58,323 nucleotides of DNA from Bacteroidaceae bacterium. GTDB lineage: Bacteria; Bacteroidota; Bacteroidia; Bacteroidales; Bacteroidaceae. The DNA lies in assembly GCA_017616445.1 (NCBI GenBank), contig JAFZYE010000024.1, positions 1 to 58,323 on the forward strand, read 5' to 3'. The notes beneath the pieces were generated by a model that worked only from the letters and a program-made list of their open reading frames with translations, had not been told where the DNA came from and did not search any database. A program made the position numbers and the translations under genes. Each line of letters opens with the position of its first letter. Within the stretch, counting starts at the first letter, position 1. This document shows positions 16,294 to 24,603 of the stretch, piece after piece.

Positions 16294-17193
16294 TCAAAAA
16301 ATGTAATTACGTAGCTTTTCCAGTTCTTCATCAGTGAAGATACGGGTAGCTCGGAGCTGTTCTTCGCTGATGATTGGTCCATAAATGCGTTGATAGTTAC
16401 TGATTGCTTTTGCCTTTTCGTAACCGATATACGGAAATCGAGACATCTCTGCGAATGTCATATCGCTGAGCTGAATATGACGAATTTGAGCGGCATCGAC
16501 AGTGAACCATTCAAGCATCGATGGCTCTACATGCTTCACCTCCAACAACTGCTCCACGGCATAGAACCCACCCAACTTATCTCGTCGGTCCACAATCCAT
16601 CGGGCGATGTTCGAACCGATACCTGGTATTCGTTTCAGCAGGTTGGTGTCGGCAGAATTCACCTCCACCTTCGTGGGGTTGTCGAATTTAGGAACATACG
16701 TGGTTTCTTTGGTTGGCTGTGAGGTTGTGGAAAGGGTGTAATCAGCTTTCTCGGAGTGGAGACGACTATCTCTCTTGGCATGCGCAGCAGCCCGTATCTT
16801 CACCTTCGGCATCAACCGCTCTATGTCACGTTCGCTGAGAGTATAGAGACGTTGGATGTCCTGAGGTTCGTAGAACAACCCTCCAGCCTCTCGATAGCGT
16901 ACCCATGCATGAGCTTGATAAGGTTGAAGTCCCAATGCCACCAATGATGCGGAATCCACCGTGTTGGGGTCAAAACTCTCTGGCAACTCTCCTTCAACCT
17001 CTGGAGCCGAAGAACTTGAATCCTGAAACCTGAAACTTGAATTTTGAGCACCTTGCCCCTCGTTCCCCCTAAAGGGGGTGAGGGGGTCCGACTTTTCCTC
17101 TCGGCCGCCAAACAGCACGATGCCCAAGACAATCACGCATGCCACCACAGCCAACGCAATCAGAGCCCTTCTGTCCGCCTTCGATTCGCCCAT
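16294..17193 (-). CDS. Helix-hairpin-helix (ComEA-like) membrane-anchored protein
   Basis: A 299-aa protein with one N-terminal membrane helix (LIALAVVACVIVLGIVLFGG, 11-30) and several HhH-type motifs: FDPNTVDSASLVALGL (74-89), VEVNSADTNLLKRIPGIGSNIA (177-198) and MTFAEMSRFPYIGYEKAKAI (245-264). ComEA-like proteins bind double-stranded DNA outside the membrane during uptake, but a DNA-uptake role here is not shown. Residues about 35-48 (SDPLTPFRGNEGQG) are encoded by a C-rich palindromic repeat, in the linker after the membrane helix. Last gene of the block DUF2807-DUF4886-trmB-mrp. Confidence 0.8.
   Translation of the reverse strand: MGESKADRRALIALAVVACVIVLGIVLFGGREEKSDPLTPFRGNEGQGAQNSSFRFQDSSSSAPEVEGELPESFDPNTVDSASLVALGLQPYQAHAWVRYREAGGLFYEPQDIQRLYTLSERDIERLMPKVKIRAAAHAKRDSRLHSEKADYTLSTTSQPTKETTYVPKFDNPTKVEVNSADTNLLKRIPGIGSNIARWIVDRRDKLGGFYAVEQLLEVKHVEPSMLEWFTVDAAQIRHIQLSDMTFAEMSRFPYIGYEKAKAISNYQRIYGPIISEEQLRATRIFTDEELEKLRNYIF
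17051..17090. repeat. C-rich palindromic repeat inside the HhH gene
   Basis: Minus strand GACCCCCTCACCCCCTTTAG then GGGGGAACGAGGGG is read in frame as DPLTPFRGNEG. It matches the family consensus better than most intergenic copies. Confidence 0.75.
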
Positions 17194-17222
17194 CGTTCTA
17201 AACGCTAACCCTTAACCGCTAA
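17194..17222. repeat. Heptamer tract overlapping mrp stop codon
   Basis: On the minus strand GGATTAG-CGGTTAA-GGGTTAG-CGTTTAG, 7-bp units. The third contains the TAG stop of mrp, and the units encode its last residues LAVKG. Confidence 0.65.
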
Positions 17223-18281
17223 TCCATCTACTCGTGTCACTACTTTCGCAGCCAGACTCATGAAGGCGATGCCCTCAGGTGAGGCAGGTCGAAGCACAGG
17301 CGGTTCGCCATTGTCGGCATTCTCGCAGATGCTCTGCACCAACGGAATCTGTGCCAAGAGCGGTACATTGAGTTCCTCTGCCAACTGCTTACATCCTTCC
17401 TTGCCAAAGATGTAGTATTTGTTGTCAGGCAGTTCCGCTGGTGTGAACCACGCCATGTTCTCCACCAATCCCAGTATCGGCACATTCACCTTTTCGTTCA
17501 TGTACATGTTAATACCTTTACGTGCATCCGCCAACGCTACCTGCTGCGGTGTGCTGACAATTACTGCTCCAGTAATCTGCAGCAGTTGAATCAACGAGAG
17601 GTGGATATCGCTCGTGCCTGGAGGTGTATCTAACACGAAGTAGTCGAGTTCGCCCCATTGTGCCTCCGTAATCAACTGTTTCAGGGCGTTACATGCCATT
17701 CCTCCACGCCATAATGTAGCTTGTTCGGGGTCAACAAAGAATCCGATGGAGAGCAACTTCACACCATATTTCTCGATAGGTTCAATCAGGTCTTTCCCGT
17801 CCACATTCACGGCATAGGGACGCGCATCCTCCACCTGAAACATCTTGGGAATGGAAGGTCCGAAGATATCTGTGTCGAGCAGCCCCACACGATAGCCCAT
17901 CTTGGCCAATCCGATAGCGAGGTTGACAGCCACTGTCGACTTACCGACACCACCCTTACCCGACGAGACTGCGATGATATGTTTCACGCCTGGCAGCACA
18001 GGTGGTTCCTCCTCTTTCTGCTGTTCAGGAGCCAATGATTTCTGCTTGATGGTCACTTCCACCTCTGGGCTTACGAAGGTCTTGATGGCAGTCTCAGCCG
18101 CTTTCATGACCGACTTGCTGAACGGGTCTGGGTTCTTGGGGAAGATGATGGAGAACGAGACACTCATGCCATCGATTCGCAGGTCGTCTTCTACCATCTC
18201 AGCCTCAACGAGGTTCTTGCCGTTTCCAGGATAGCGCACCGTCGTGAGTGCGTCCATAATCAGTTTAGGATAGATTGTCAT
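17205..18281 (-). CDS. Mrp/NBP35-type Fe-S carrier ATPase
   Basis: A 358-aa P-loop ATPase of the Mrp/ApbC family. An N-terminal MIP18-like domain (about 1-90) precedes the deviant Walker A SGKGGVGKST (107-116) and LDTPPGTSDIHLSL (218-230). Mrp proteins usually carry a CxxC motif after ENMxxF that bridges an Fe-S cluster between two subunits. Here that region reads ENMAWFTPAELPDNKYYIFG (274-293) with no CxxC, so cluster binding must differ. It overlaps nothing and is spaced 1 nt from trmB, in the same operon. Confidence 0.88.
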   Translation of the reverse strand: MTIYPKLIMDALTTVRYPGNGKNLVEAEMVEDDLRIDGMSVSFSIIFPKNPDPFSKSVMKAAETAIKTFVSPEVEVTIKQKSLAPEQQKEEEPPVLPGVKHIIAVSSGKGGVGKSTVAVNLAIGLAKMGYRVGLLDTDIFGPSIPKMFQVEDARPYAVNVDGKDLIEPIEKYGVKLLSIGFFVDPEQATLWRGGMACNALKQLITEAQWGELDYFVLDTPPGTSDIHLSLIQLLQITGAVIVSTPQQVALADARKGINMYMNEKVNVPILGLVENMAWFTPAELPDNKYYIFGKEGCKQLAEELNVPLLAQIPLVQSICENADNGEPPVLRPASPEGIAFMSLAAKVVTRVDGLAVKG

Positions 18282-18282
18282 C

Positions 18283-19050
18283 TTATTTTCTTGTTTTTAC
18301 GGTTGTCAATACCTCATGGTCGTACGAGCGGTACTCGTCAATCGGAATCTCCACATCGGGCTCTGCAAGTGCCCCTTCGTGTGGCAGACGGAAACGCAGG
18401 TACTTGATGCTCAATCCCCGTTCCAGCCACATCTGCTCGTAATAGGTCTGGATGGTTGTGAGGGCAGAACCCTCGACTGCGGGGTCGGCATAGAGGTCGT
18501 CTGTCCATTGTTCGATGGGAAGATGGTTCGCTTCTGCCATCAGGCGTGTGTAGGTAGCCATGAAGTTCGAGTCGGTCTTGAGATGGAGGATGCCACCATC
18601 TACAAGGAACTTACGATAGCGCTCCATGAAATAGGTGGAAGTCAGACGTTTGGTAGGCTTCTTCATCTGTGGGTCGCTGAACGTGAGCCATATCTCGCTC
18701 ACCTCGTTCTCTGCAAACATCTCATGAATGAATTCTATACTCGTACGCAGAAAACCCACATTCGTCAGCCCTTCATTCAACGCCTCCTGTGCTCCATGCC
18801 ACATACGCGCACCCTTGATATCCACACCAATAAAGTTCTTGTCCGCATACTGACGGGCCAAGCCCACCGTGTACTCACCCCGTCCACAACCCAGTTCCAG
18901 CACAATCGGGTTATCGTTCTTGAAGAAATCTACGTTCCATCGTCCCTTCAACGCAAAGCCCTCATCCGCCTTCAGTTTCCAGAACGGACACTCCACCACC
19001 AGCGGATTGGCAGCCATATCGGCAAACTTCGCTAACTTACCTTTTCCCAT
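18283..19050 (-). CDS. trmB: tRNA (guanosine-46-N7)-methyltransferase
   Basis: A 255-aa class I SAM methyltransferase. [15 protein letters not shown] is the SAM-binding loop; [18 protein letters not shown] is the TrmB signature (usually FPDPWPKKRH; here SDPQMKK, as in Bacteroidetes). It makes m7G46 in tRNA. One nucleotide separates it from mrp downstream and five from the DUF4886 gene upstream. Confidence 0.93.
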   Translation of the reverse strand: MGKGKLAKFADMAANPLVVECPFWKLKADEGFALKGRWNVDFFKNDNPIVLELGCGRGEYTVGLARQYADKNFIGVDIKGARMWHGAQEALNEGLTNVGFLRTSIEFIHEMFAENEVSEIWLTFSDPQMKKPTKRLTSTYFMERYRKFLVDGGILHLKTDSNFMATYTRLMAEANHLPIEQWTDDLYADPAVEGSALTTIQTYYEQMWLERGLSIKYLRFRLPHEGALAEPDVEIPIDEYRSYDHEVLTTVKTRK

Positions 19051-19055
19051 AACTA

Positions 19056-20024
19056 CTATTCTTCGTTTACAAATTCGCTGATGTTGTAGTTGTTGGCTAC
19101 TGCCAGACGTGCACAGTTCTGAATCTTCCGACGATTGGTGTCGTTGACAATATCGGGTTCTTTCTTCCCGTAAACCGTACGGTCGTCCCTCAAATTGACA
19201 TTGAAGCAGGGTGCGATGAGTGTTTCGAATACGGTGCAGGCCAACAGGTAGCGTCCCTGATAGGTGCTAATATGCTGATTGTCGCGTGTCCATTCGTTGT
19301 CTGTAGTCACAGACGTAAGACTACGTGCATTCTGCACGGCTGTACCGCAAGGAATGATGATATCGATGCCCGATTTCTGCTTCATGGCATTGGATGCCTC
19401 ACAAATCCTACGCCACATCTCTTCTTGGGTTCCATAGCGTTTGATGTCCTTATGACGGGACGAATAAGCCCAAGTCTGATTGAAGGCGAATGTGGTGCGT
19501 GGTGAGATGGTGTTGATCTTATATGCCTCAAGTACTTTTGAGAGATAAGGCTCATAGGATTCGTAGTTGCCCGACTCCAATGAATACTGCTGGAACACCA
19601 CAATATCGTATGCGAACCGTCGCATCACATTGCGTATGGTGGTCTTGCTTTCGAGTTTCTTCTCGCCTCGCGAGTCGTACATCCACAGTTCGTACACAGG
19701 ATCGTCATTCTTGTAGTACTCGTAGTGTTGCTTCATGGAGCACCCACCCTTGTAGAGCACATACACGGCCACGGTACTAAGTTTAGCCGACCGCAACAGC
19801 TGCGGCAGGGCTGTACATGCATCAATAGAGAATGAGTTGCCAATGAACAGCACATCAAGCTTATAGGGCAGATACGGAAGTGGTGTGTTGCAGAAGTAAC
19901 CCTGTTCGTTACCCACTGTCTGTGCCTGAAGAAGTCCCCCACCGACTCCCCAAAGAGGGAGCAACAGGAAAGCCAACTTCAAAAGCCCCCTATACATTTT
20001 ACATTTTACATTATACATTTTCAT
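19056..20024 (-). CDS. DUF4886 SGNH-like secreted protein
   Basis: Up to 322 aa. [14 protein letters not shown] near residue 57 and the following layout identify DUF4886, an SGNH-hydrolase-like family; the catalytic Ser would be in GNSFS. The ATG at 20024 overlaps the upstream stop as ATGA, but its first 10 codons come from a TACATTTT-like heptamer tract. A second ATG at 19997 is equally possible. The hydrophobic core [23 protein letters not shown] is the signal peptide, and its second half is encoded by a C-rich palindromic repeat (19931-19965). Substrate unknown. Confidence 0.8.
   Translation of the reverse strand: MKMYNVKCKMYRGLLKLAFLLLPLWGVGGGLLQAQTVGNEQGYFCNTPLPYLPYKLDVLFIGNSFSIDACTALPQLLRSAKLSTVAVYVLYKGGCSMKQHYEYYKNDDPVYELWMYDSRGEKKLESKTTIRNVMRRFAYDIVVFQQYSLESGNYESYEPYLSKVLEAYKINTISPRTTFAFNQTWAYSSRHKDIKRYGTQEEMWRRICEASNAMKQKSGIDIIIPCGTAVQNARSLTSVTTDNEWTRDNQHISTYQGRYLLACTVFETLIAPCFNVNLRDDRTVYGKKEPDIVNDTNRRKIQNCARLAVANNYNISEFVNEE
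19931..19965. repeat. C-rich palindromic repeat in a signal peptide
   Basis: AAGTCCCCCACCGACTCCCC then AAAGAGGGAGCAA; the minus strand reads in frame as [11 protein letters not shown], part of the DUF4886 signal peptide. Confidence 0.7.
19988..20024. repeat. Heptamer tract supplying a start codon
   Basis: TATACATTTTACATTTTACA then TTATACATTTTCAT, ACATTTT/ACATTAT units. On the minus strand it encodes [10 protein letters not shown], the first residues of the DUF4886 protein. Confidence 0.7.
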
Positions 20025-20851
20025 CTGAAACTGATTTTAGCGTTCTTTCCTTGATGCACGTCTTTTTGTTTATACTTTCCCTTGAGGACTACATTTCCTC
20101 GTAAGGCAGTGAGGTAAAGCTGATCGGCATCGAACGCAGCCTCACAATTGCATTCCTCGAGTAATGTGAGTTCGGCAACCTTGGCTTTTCCGCTGACGGA
20201 CACATTGCCTGTGTGGTCGTTCTGGACCAACAGCCGATTGGGCACATCAACATCGGCAGTAGTGTTTCCTTCTCCGGAAAGCAGCAGACTGCACTCCTCA
20301 GCGTCCTGGATATGACGGAAGATGGCATCGCCATCGCCTGAACTCTCATACTTGAAGGTGCCCGTGGTCATGACCGTATCCAACTCGATAGATCCCGTCC
20401 CAAGACACCCTACATGCATATTTTCGTTGTGGATGGTTCCAACGGATCGGAAACTGCCTGTGCCACAAACTGCGAGCAGCTGAAGACTGGGACATGAGAT
20501 ATAGAGGGTGACGGGTGAGACGCTATTAAATCGGTCGAGCCCAAGCTGTCCTTCATTGTCGATGTAAACAGTTAGTACATTGCTATCGACATTCACATTG
20601 ATGACGTTGAAGAGGTTTTCAGGCGCTTCGGCTTCGATGCTGTAATCACCTTCTGTAAAAACAATATCAGGGCTTCCAACATTGGTAATCTGGTAGAAGG
20701 TTCCGGAAAAACTTAGCGGCTTACGCACCTTCGTCACCTGCACGTCGGGCTCATTCGTATCATTGTTCTTAACAGGTTCGTTTTTTGTACCTGACGAATT
20801 ACAACTAACCAAGAACAGAACACCAATAATTATCAAAAAAACTTTGTTCAT
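20021..20851 (-). CDS. DUF2807 (head GIN domain) lipoprotein
   Basis: A 276-aa lipoprotein: MNKVFLIIIGVLFLVSC gives a lipobox with Cys17, followed by a polar linker. The rest is the beta-helical DUF2807 domain (LSFSGTFYQITNVGSPDIVFTEGDYSIEAEAP, then stacked short strands such as NRLLVQNDHTGNVSVSGKAKV). Such proteins are predicted surface adhesin-like or regulatory lipoproteins; function is unproven. First gene of the block running to the HhH gene, with an ATGA overlap to the next. Confidence 0.85.
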   Translation of the reverse strand: MNKVFLIIIGVLFLVSCNSSGTKNEPVKNNDTNEPDVQVTKVRKPLSFSGTFYQITNVGSPDIVFTEGDYSIEAEAPENLFNVINVNVDSNVLTVYIDNEGQLGLDRFNSVSPVTLYISCPSLQLLAVCGTGSFRSVGTIHNENMHVGCLGTGSIELDTVMTTGTFKYESSGDGDAIFRHIQDAEECSLLLSGEGNTTADVDVPNRLLVQNDHTGNVSVSGKAKVAELTLLEECNCEAAFDADQLYLTALRGNVVLKGKYKQKDVHQGKNAKISFR

Positions 20852-20954
20852 GCCGTATTTAAAAACTCATTTGTCCATTTAGTCAATAATTTCACTGCAA
20901 AATTAGTGAAAATCTGAAAAATGAAAGATTGAATAATTGAAAAAATGAAGAAAT

Positions 20955-20982
20955 CTCTAAACTCTAAACTCTAAACTCTAAA
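20955..20982. repeat. Perfect heptamer array CTCTAAA x4
   Basis: Four exact CTCTAAA units end 8 bp before the TATCTTTG promoter element of slyD, occupying the place where a -33 box would be. Confidence 0.85.
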
Positions 20983-20990
20983 CTTTTTCG

Positions 20991-20998
20991 TATCTTTG
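20991..20998 (+). promoter_or_regulatory. -7 promoter element of slyD-aroC
   Basis: TATCTTTG followed by CAAAA, an exact match to the Bacteroidetes TAnnTTTG box, 41 bp before the slyD start. No TTTG -33 box is present upstream; the CTCTAAA array lies there. Confidence 0.75.
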
Positions 20999-21038
20999 CA
21001 AAATAAAATAATGAATTTAACGATAATTAAACGTAAAA

Positions 21039-21641
21039 ATGGCAATAAAGAACAACTATATCTCGGTTGCTTACAAATTATATGTGAAAGAAGGTGAGAA
21101 CGACAAAGAGGAGTTGGTGGAGGAATGCTCTGCAGAACATCCTTTCATGTTCATCAGCAAACTCAGCGCTGTGCTCGAACGGTTCGAGGAAGCGCTTGAC
21201 CCTTTGAAGGAAGGCGACAAATTTGATTTTGTCATCCCATGCGATAAGGCCTACGGACAGTTTGACGAACAACTGATGTTCGATGTACCGAAAACCATCT
21301 TCATGCAAAATGGCAAGTTCGATTCTTCACGTATCTACGAAGGTAACATCATTCCTTTGCAGGGCGAGGACGGAAGCCGATTCAATGGGGTGGTCATCGA
21401 AGTAAAGGACGATGCCGTAACGATTGACCTGAACCATCCACGTGCCGGTCAGGATTTGCATTTTGTGGGCACCGTTGTTACCCATCGTGAAGCAACGAAC
21501 GAAGAGGTGACCCAGATGATTACCGCCCTCAGCGGTGGATGCGGAGGATGTGGCGGACACTGTGGTGGTGGTGATTGTAGCGGCTGTGGAGACGAAGGCG
21601 GCTGTGGAGACGAAGGCGGCTGTGGAGGATGTGGAAAATGA
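21039..21641 (+). CDS. slyD: SlyD-like FKBP peptidyl-prolyl isomerase with Cys-rich tail
   Basis: A 200-aa FKBP-type isomerase. Residues 1-165 give the SlyD layout: IFM-flanked FKBP core ([16 protein letters not shown]..., [44 protein letters not shown]). The C-terminal tail after residue 166 is almost only Gly, Cys, Asp and Glu with eight Cys and one His, arranged as GGC/GC repeats. E. coli SlyD has a comparable His/Cys tail that binds nickel for hydrogenase assembly, so metal binding here is likely. Part of the tail is an 18-bp tandem repeat (21582-21627). The stop overlaps the aroC start as ATGA. Confidence 0.88.
   Translation: MAIKNNYISVAYKLYVKEGENDKEELVEECSAEHPFMFISKLSAVLERFEEALDPLKEGDKFDFVIPCDKAYGQFDEQLMFDVPKTIFMQNGKFDSSRIYEGNIIPLQGEDGSRFNGVVIEVKDDAVTIDLNHPRAGQDLHFVGTVVTHREATNEEVTQMITALSGGCGGCGGHCGGGDCSGCGDEGGCGDEGGCGGCGK
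21582..21627. repeat. 18-bp tandem repeat in slyD tail
   Basis: GGCTGTGGAGACGAAGGC at 21582-21599 and 21600-21617, then a partial third copy. It encodes GCGDEG units of the metal-binding tail. Confidence 0.8.
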
Positions 21642-22660
21642 ATACATTCGGCAACATATTCAGACTGACGACTTTCGGAGAAAGTCATGGTGAAGCATTA
21701 GGAGGTGTGATTGACGGCATGCCTTCGGGGATTGATGTGGATATGGAGTTCATTCAATCGGAACTTGACCGTCGTCGTCCTGGTCAGGGTATGCTGACTA
21801 CCGCTCGCAATGAAGCAGACAAGGTAGAAATCCTCTCAGGTGTCTTTGAAGGCAAGACGACAGGCTGCCCTATCGGATTCGTCGTACGAAATGCCGACCA
21901 TCATTCAGCCGACTACACGAATATCAAGGATGTGTATCGTCCATCGCATGCGGACTACACCTATCAGATGAAGTATGGTATTCGTGACTACAGAGGTGGA
22001 GGACGCACCTCTGCCCGCGAAACCCTGTGCAGGGTTGTAGGTGGTGCATTTGCTAAGTTGGTGTTGCGTGAGAAAGGCATTGTGATTGAAGCAGACATCC
22101 TACAGGTGGGTAATCAGAAACTACAAGGAACTCGTGAAGAACGTCAGGCACAACTCGAAGAGGTGGTGAAAGCCGTGAGAGCTGAGAACGACAGCATCGG
22201 AGGTATCATCGGATGTACCATACGGAATTGTCCAGTAGGATTAGGTGAACCCGTCTTTGGCAAACTCAATGCAGCACTCGGAGCCGCTATGCTTTCCATC
22301 AATGCCGTGAAGGGATTTGATCTGGGTGACGGTTTCGAGGGTGTAGGACAGAAAGGCTCGGAGATGAACGATGAATTCTACAACGACCACGGACGTATCC
22401 GCACGCGTACCAATCACAGCGGAGGCATCCAGGGAGGAATCAGCAACGGTGAGGACATCAACTGCCGTGTGTTGTTTAAACCTGTGCCTACCATCCTTCG
22501 TGAACAGCATACCGTCAATACCGCAGGTGAAGAAGTCACGTTCACAGCCAAAGGGCGACACGATCCGTGTGTGCTCACCCGAGCAGTACCCATCGTGGAA
22601 GCGATGGCAGCGATGACCATTCTGGACTATATGGAGATGAAAGAGACCCACCACCTTTAG
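21638..22660 (+). CDS. aroC: Chorismate synthase
   Basis: A 340-aa enzyme, start [20 protein letters not shown] at 21638, overlapping slyD by 4 nt. Signatures: [38 protein letters not shown] and RHDPCV. It makes chorismate from EPSP using reduced FMN, the last shikimate step. The final residues KETHHL and the TAG stop are encoded by a C-rich palindromic repeat (22641-22680), so the natural C-terminus has been trimmed or replaced by the repeat. Confidence 0.96.
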   Translation: MNTFGNIFRLTTFGESHGEALGGVIDGMPSGIDVDMEFIQSELDRRRPGQGMLTTARNEADKVEILSGVFEGKTTGCPIGFVVRNADHHSADYTNIKDVYRPSHADYTYQMKYGIRDYRGGGRTSARETLCRVVGGAFAKLVLREKGIVIEADILQVGNQKLQGTREERQAQLEEVVKAVRAENDSIGGIIGCTIRNCPVGLGEPVFGKLNAALGAAMLSINAVKGFDLGDGFEGVGQKGSEMNDEFYNDHGRIRTRTNHSGGIQGGISNGEDINCRVLFKPVPTILREQHTVNTAGEEVTFTAKGRHDPCVLTRAVPIVEAMAAMTILDYMEMKETHHL

Positions 22661-22680
22661 GGAGAGCGGGGAGAGGGTCT
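22641..22680. repeat. C-rich palindromic repeat providing aroC stop
   Basis: AAGAGACCCACCACCTTTAG then GGAGAGCGGGGAGAGGGTCT. The TAG in CCTTTAG is the aroC stop codon. Confidence 0.7.
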
Positions 22681-22687
22681 AAATTTT

Positions 22688-22736
22688 ACATTATACATTA
22701 TACATTTTACATTTTACTTTTTACATTTTACATTAT
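22688..22736. repeat. Heptamer array ACATTTT/ACATTAT x7
   Basis: Seven consecutive 7-bp units: ACATTAT x2, ACATTTT x2, ACTTTTT, ACATTTT, ACATTAT. It ends 6 bp before the ssb start, so the ssb ribosome-binding region is made of repeat. Confidence 0.85.
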
Positions 22737-22742
22737 AATACA

Positions 22743-23180
22743 ATGTCACTGAACAAAGTCATGTTGATTGGCAATGTTGGTCAGGAACCAACTGTCAGAT
22801 ATCTAGATACGGGAGTGTGTGTTGCGTCAGTAAGACTTGCAACCACTGATCGTGCATTTACCATGCGTGATGGAACCCAGGTACCGGAACGTGCAGAATG
22901 GCACAGTTTGATATTCTGGGACAAACTGGCGGAGACCGTCGAGAAATATGTCCATAAGGGCGATAAGTTGTATGTTGAGGGTAAAATCCAAAGTCGCAAC
23001 TATACCGACAAGCAAGGAATCAGCCGTCAAGTAATTGAAATCATGGTGAACAACATGGAGATGCTGACTCCCAAAAGTAGTGCAAATCCTGCTGGTCCAA
23101 GTAATCCAACGAATGTTTCACCAGCTGCGAGTCCTCAACCCAGTATGAGGGTGTCGGAAAGCGATGAGCCCCCATTCTGA
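22743..23180 (+). CDS. ssb: Single-stranded DNA-binding protein
   Basis: A 145-aa SSB. The OB fold is residues 1-108 (MSLNKVMLIGNVGQEPTVRY, WHSLIFWDKLAETVEKYVHKGD, YVEGKIQSRNY). A short Pro/Ser linker leads to the protein-interaction tip DEPPF, a slightly unusual version of DDDIPF. It coats ssDNA in replication and repair. Its stop codon overlaps the next gene's ATG by 1 nt. A paralogue may exist elsewhere; this cannot be seen here. Confidence 0.95.
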   Translation: MSLNKVMLIGNVGQEPTVRYLDTGVCVASVRLATTDRAFTMRDGTQVPERAEWHSLIFWDKLAETVEKYVHKGDKLYVEGKIQSRNYTDKQGISRQVIEIMVNNMEMLTPKSSANPAGPSNPTNVSPAASPQPSMRVSESDEPPF

Positions 23181-23848
23181 TGCTTTACTACGACAAACAT
23201 ATTGAGGGCATGCGAGTTGCCGTGTGGCATGTTACAGAGGAATACGAAGAATTGCTCAGCTTGTTACCCGACGCCGATTCAGTCCAGAATGAAGCAGAAC
23301 AGCAGTTCTGTTCTGAGTTCCGAAGGGTTGAATGGACAGCCGTTCGCGTGTTGCTCTATACGGTACTCGACCGCCAGGTACATATCAGCTACAACGAACA
23401 GGGTGCTCCCTTACTGCCCGATTACGAAGGATTGCATATCAGCATCTCACATACAAAGGGTTATGTGGCGATTGCGCTTTCTGAAAAAGCAATTGTAGGC
23501 ATTGATGTTGAACAAATCGAACGGATGGAGGAGAAGACCAACATTTTCGATGATAAGGAGAAGATGCCTCGGGTGGAACGTGTAAGAAGTCGTTTTATTC
23601 GAGAAGACGAATGTGCAAATACCATTGTGGGCATGTTGCTACATTGGTCGGCCAAAGAGACGGTGTTCAAAGTGCTAGGACGTGAGGGTGTGAATTTTAT
23701 TGATGAGATGAAAGTGCGTCCATTTGATGAGACGCAATACGAAGGAGATTTCCAATTGGAAGATCTGAAGGAGGACGACACCTATATTATATATTATAAG
23801 GTGTTCGATGATTTCGTATTAACATATACCAAGAAACAGGATGAATAA
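23180..23848 (+). CDS. 4'-phosphopantetheinyl transferase (Sfp-type)
   Basis: A 222-aa member of the Sfp/AcpS superfamily. GIDVEQIER carries the magnesium-binding Asp pattern, and WSAKETVFKVLGR is the second signature (W-K-E...K). It attaches phosphopantetheine to carrier proteins. It overlaps ssb by 1 nt and kdsA by 8 nt, so ssb-PPTase-kdsA-kdsD appear to be one transcript. Confidence 0.88.
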   Translation: MLYYDKHIEGMRVAVWHVTEEYEELLSLLPDADSVQNEAEQQFCSEFRRVEWTAVRVLLYTVLDRQVHISYNEQGAPLLPDYEGLHISISHTKGYVAIALSEKAIVGIDVEQIERMEEKTNIFDDKEKMPRVERVRSRFIREDECANTIVGMLLHWSAKETVFKVLGREGVNFIDEMKVRPFDETQYEGDFQLEDLKEDDTYIIYYKVFDDFVLTYTKKQDE

Positions 23849-24602
23849 ACAGATAACACTCATCGCAGGCCCATGCGTGATTGAAAGCATGGAGGTATTA
23901 AATGAGGTCGCAGAAGAATTGGTGCGACTGAATCATGCGTATGGTCTGGACATTATCTTCAAAGCCTCGTATGACAAAGCCAATCGCACATCGCTCCATT
24001 CATATCGTGGTCCAGGAATAGAAAAAGGATTGCAGATGCTAGCCGATGTGAAGTCGACCTATGGACTGAAAGTGCTGACCGACATCCACGAAAGCTGGCA
24101 GGCTCAACCTGCTTCAGAGGTGGTCGATGTGTTACAGATACCTGCCTTCCTCTGCCGCCAGACCGACCTGCTGGTCGCTGCTGCAAATACCGGCAAGACC
24201 GTGAACATCAAGAAAGCCCAGTTTCTAAGTGGCATCGACATGCAGTATCCTGTGCAGAAAGTGCGTGAGAGTGGGAACAATCAGGTGTGGTTGACAGAAC
24301 GGGGAAATATCTACGGGTATAACAACCTGGCTGTCGATTTCCGCAATATTGCCGACATGAAGCAGTTTACTGATACCGTCATCATGGACTGTACGCATTC
24401 TGTGCAACGTCCAGGTGCGATGGGAGGCAAGACCGGAGGTGATCGCGAGTTTGTGCCAGCGATGGCTTTAGCAGCCAAAGCATTCGGTGCGAATGGATTC
24501 TTCTTTGAGATACATCCCGACCCCGAGAAGGCCTTGAGCGATGGACCAAATATGTTGTATTTGAAAGACTTTGAGTCAGTAGTGAAATCTTTGATTGATT
24601 GA
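23841..24602 (+). CDS. kdsA: 3-deoxy-8-phosphooctulonate synthase
   Basis: A 253-aa Kdo8P synthase. It begins MNKQITLIAGPCVIESMEVL; FKASYDKANRTS, LTDIHE, QIPAFLCRQTDLLVAAA and HSVQRPGAMGGKTGGDREF are family signatures. It condenses arabinose-5-phosphate with PEP for the Kdo of lipopolysaccharide. Residues suggest the non-metal class because the NxC position reads KKAQF rather than carrying Cys. It is followed 1 nt later by kdsD, whose product supplies its substrate. Confidence 0.96.
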   Translation: MNKQITLIAGPCVIESMEVLNEVAEELVRLNHAYGLDIIFKASYDKANRTSLHSYRGPGIEKGLQMLADVKSTYGLKVLTDIHESWQAQPASEVVDVLQIPAFLCRQTDLLVAAANTGKTVNIKKAQFLSGIDMQYPVQKVRESGNNQVWLTERGNIYGYNNLAVDFRNIADMKQFTDTVIMDCTHSVQRPGAMGGKTGGDREFVPAMALAAKAFGANGFFFEIHPDPEKALSDGPNMLYLKDFESVVKSLID

Positions 24603-24603
24603 T

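Noticed and set aside
18316-19035. 239-codon frame antisense to trmB
   Set aside because: Shadow of a conserved methyltransferase gene with signature motifs.
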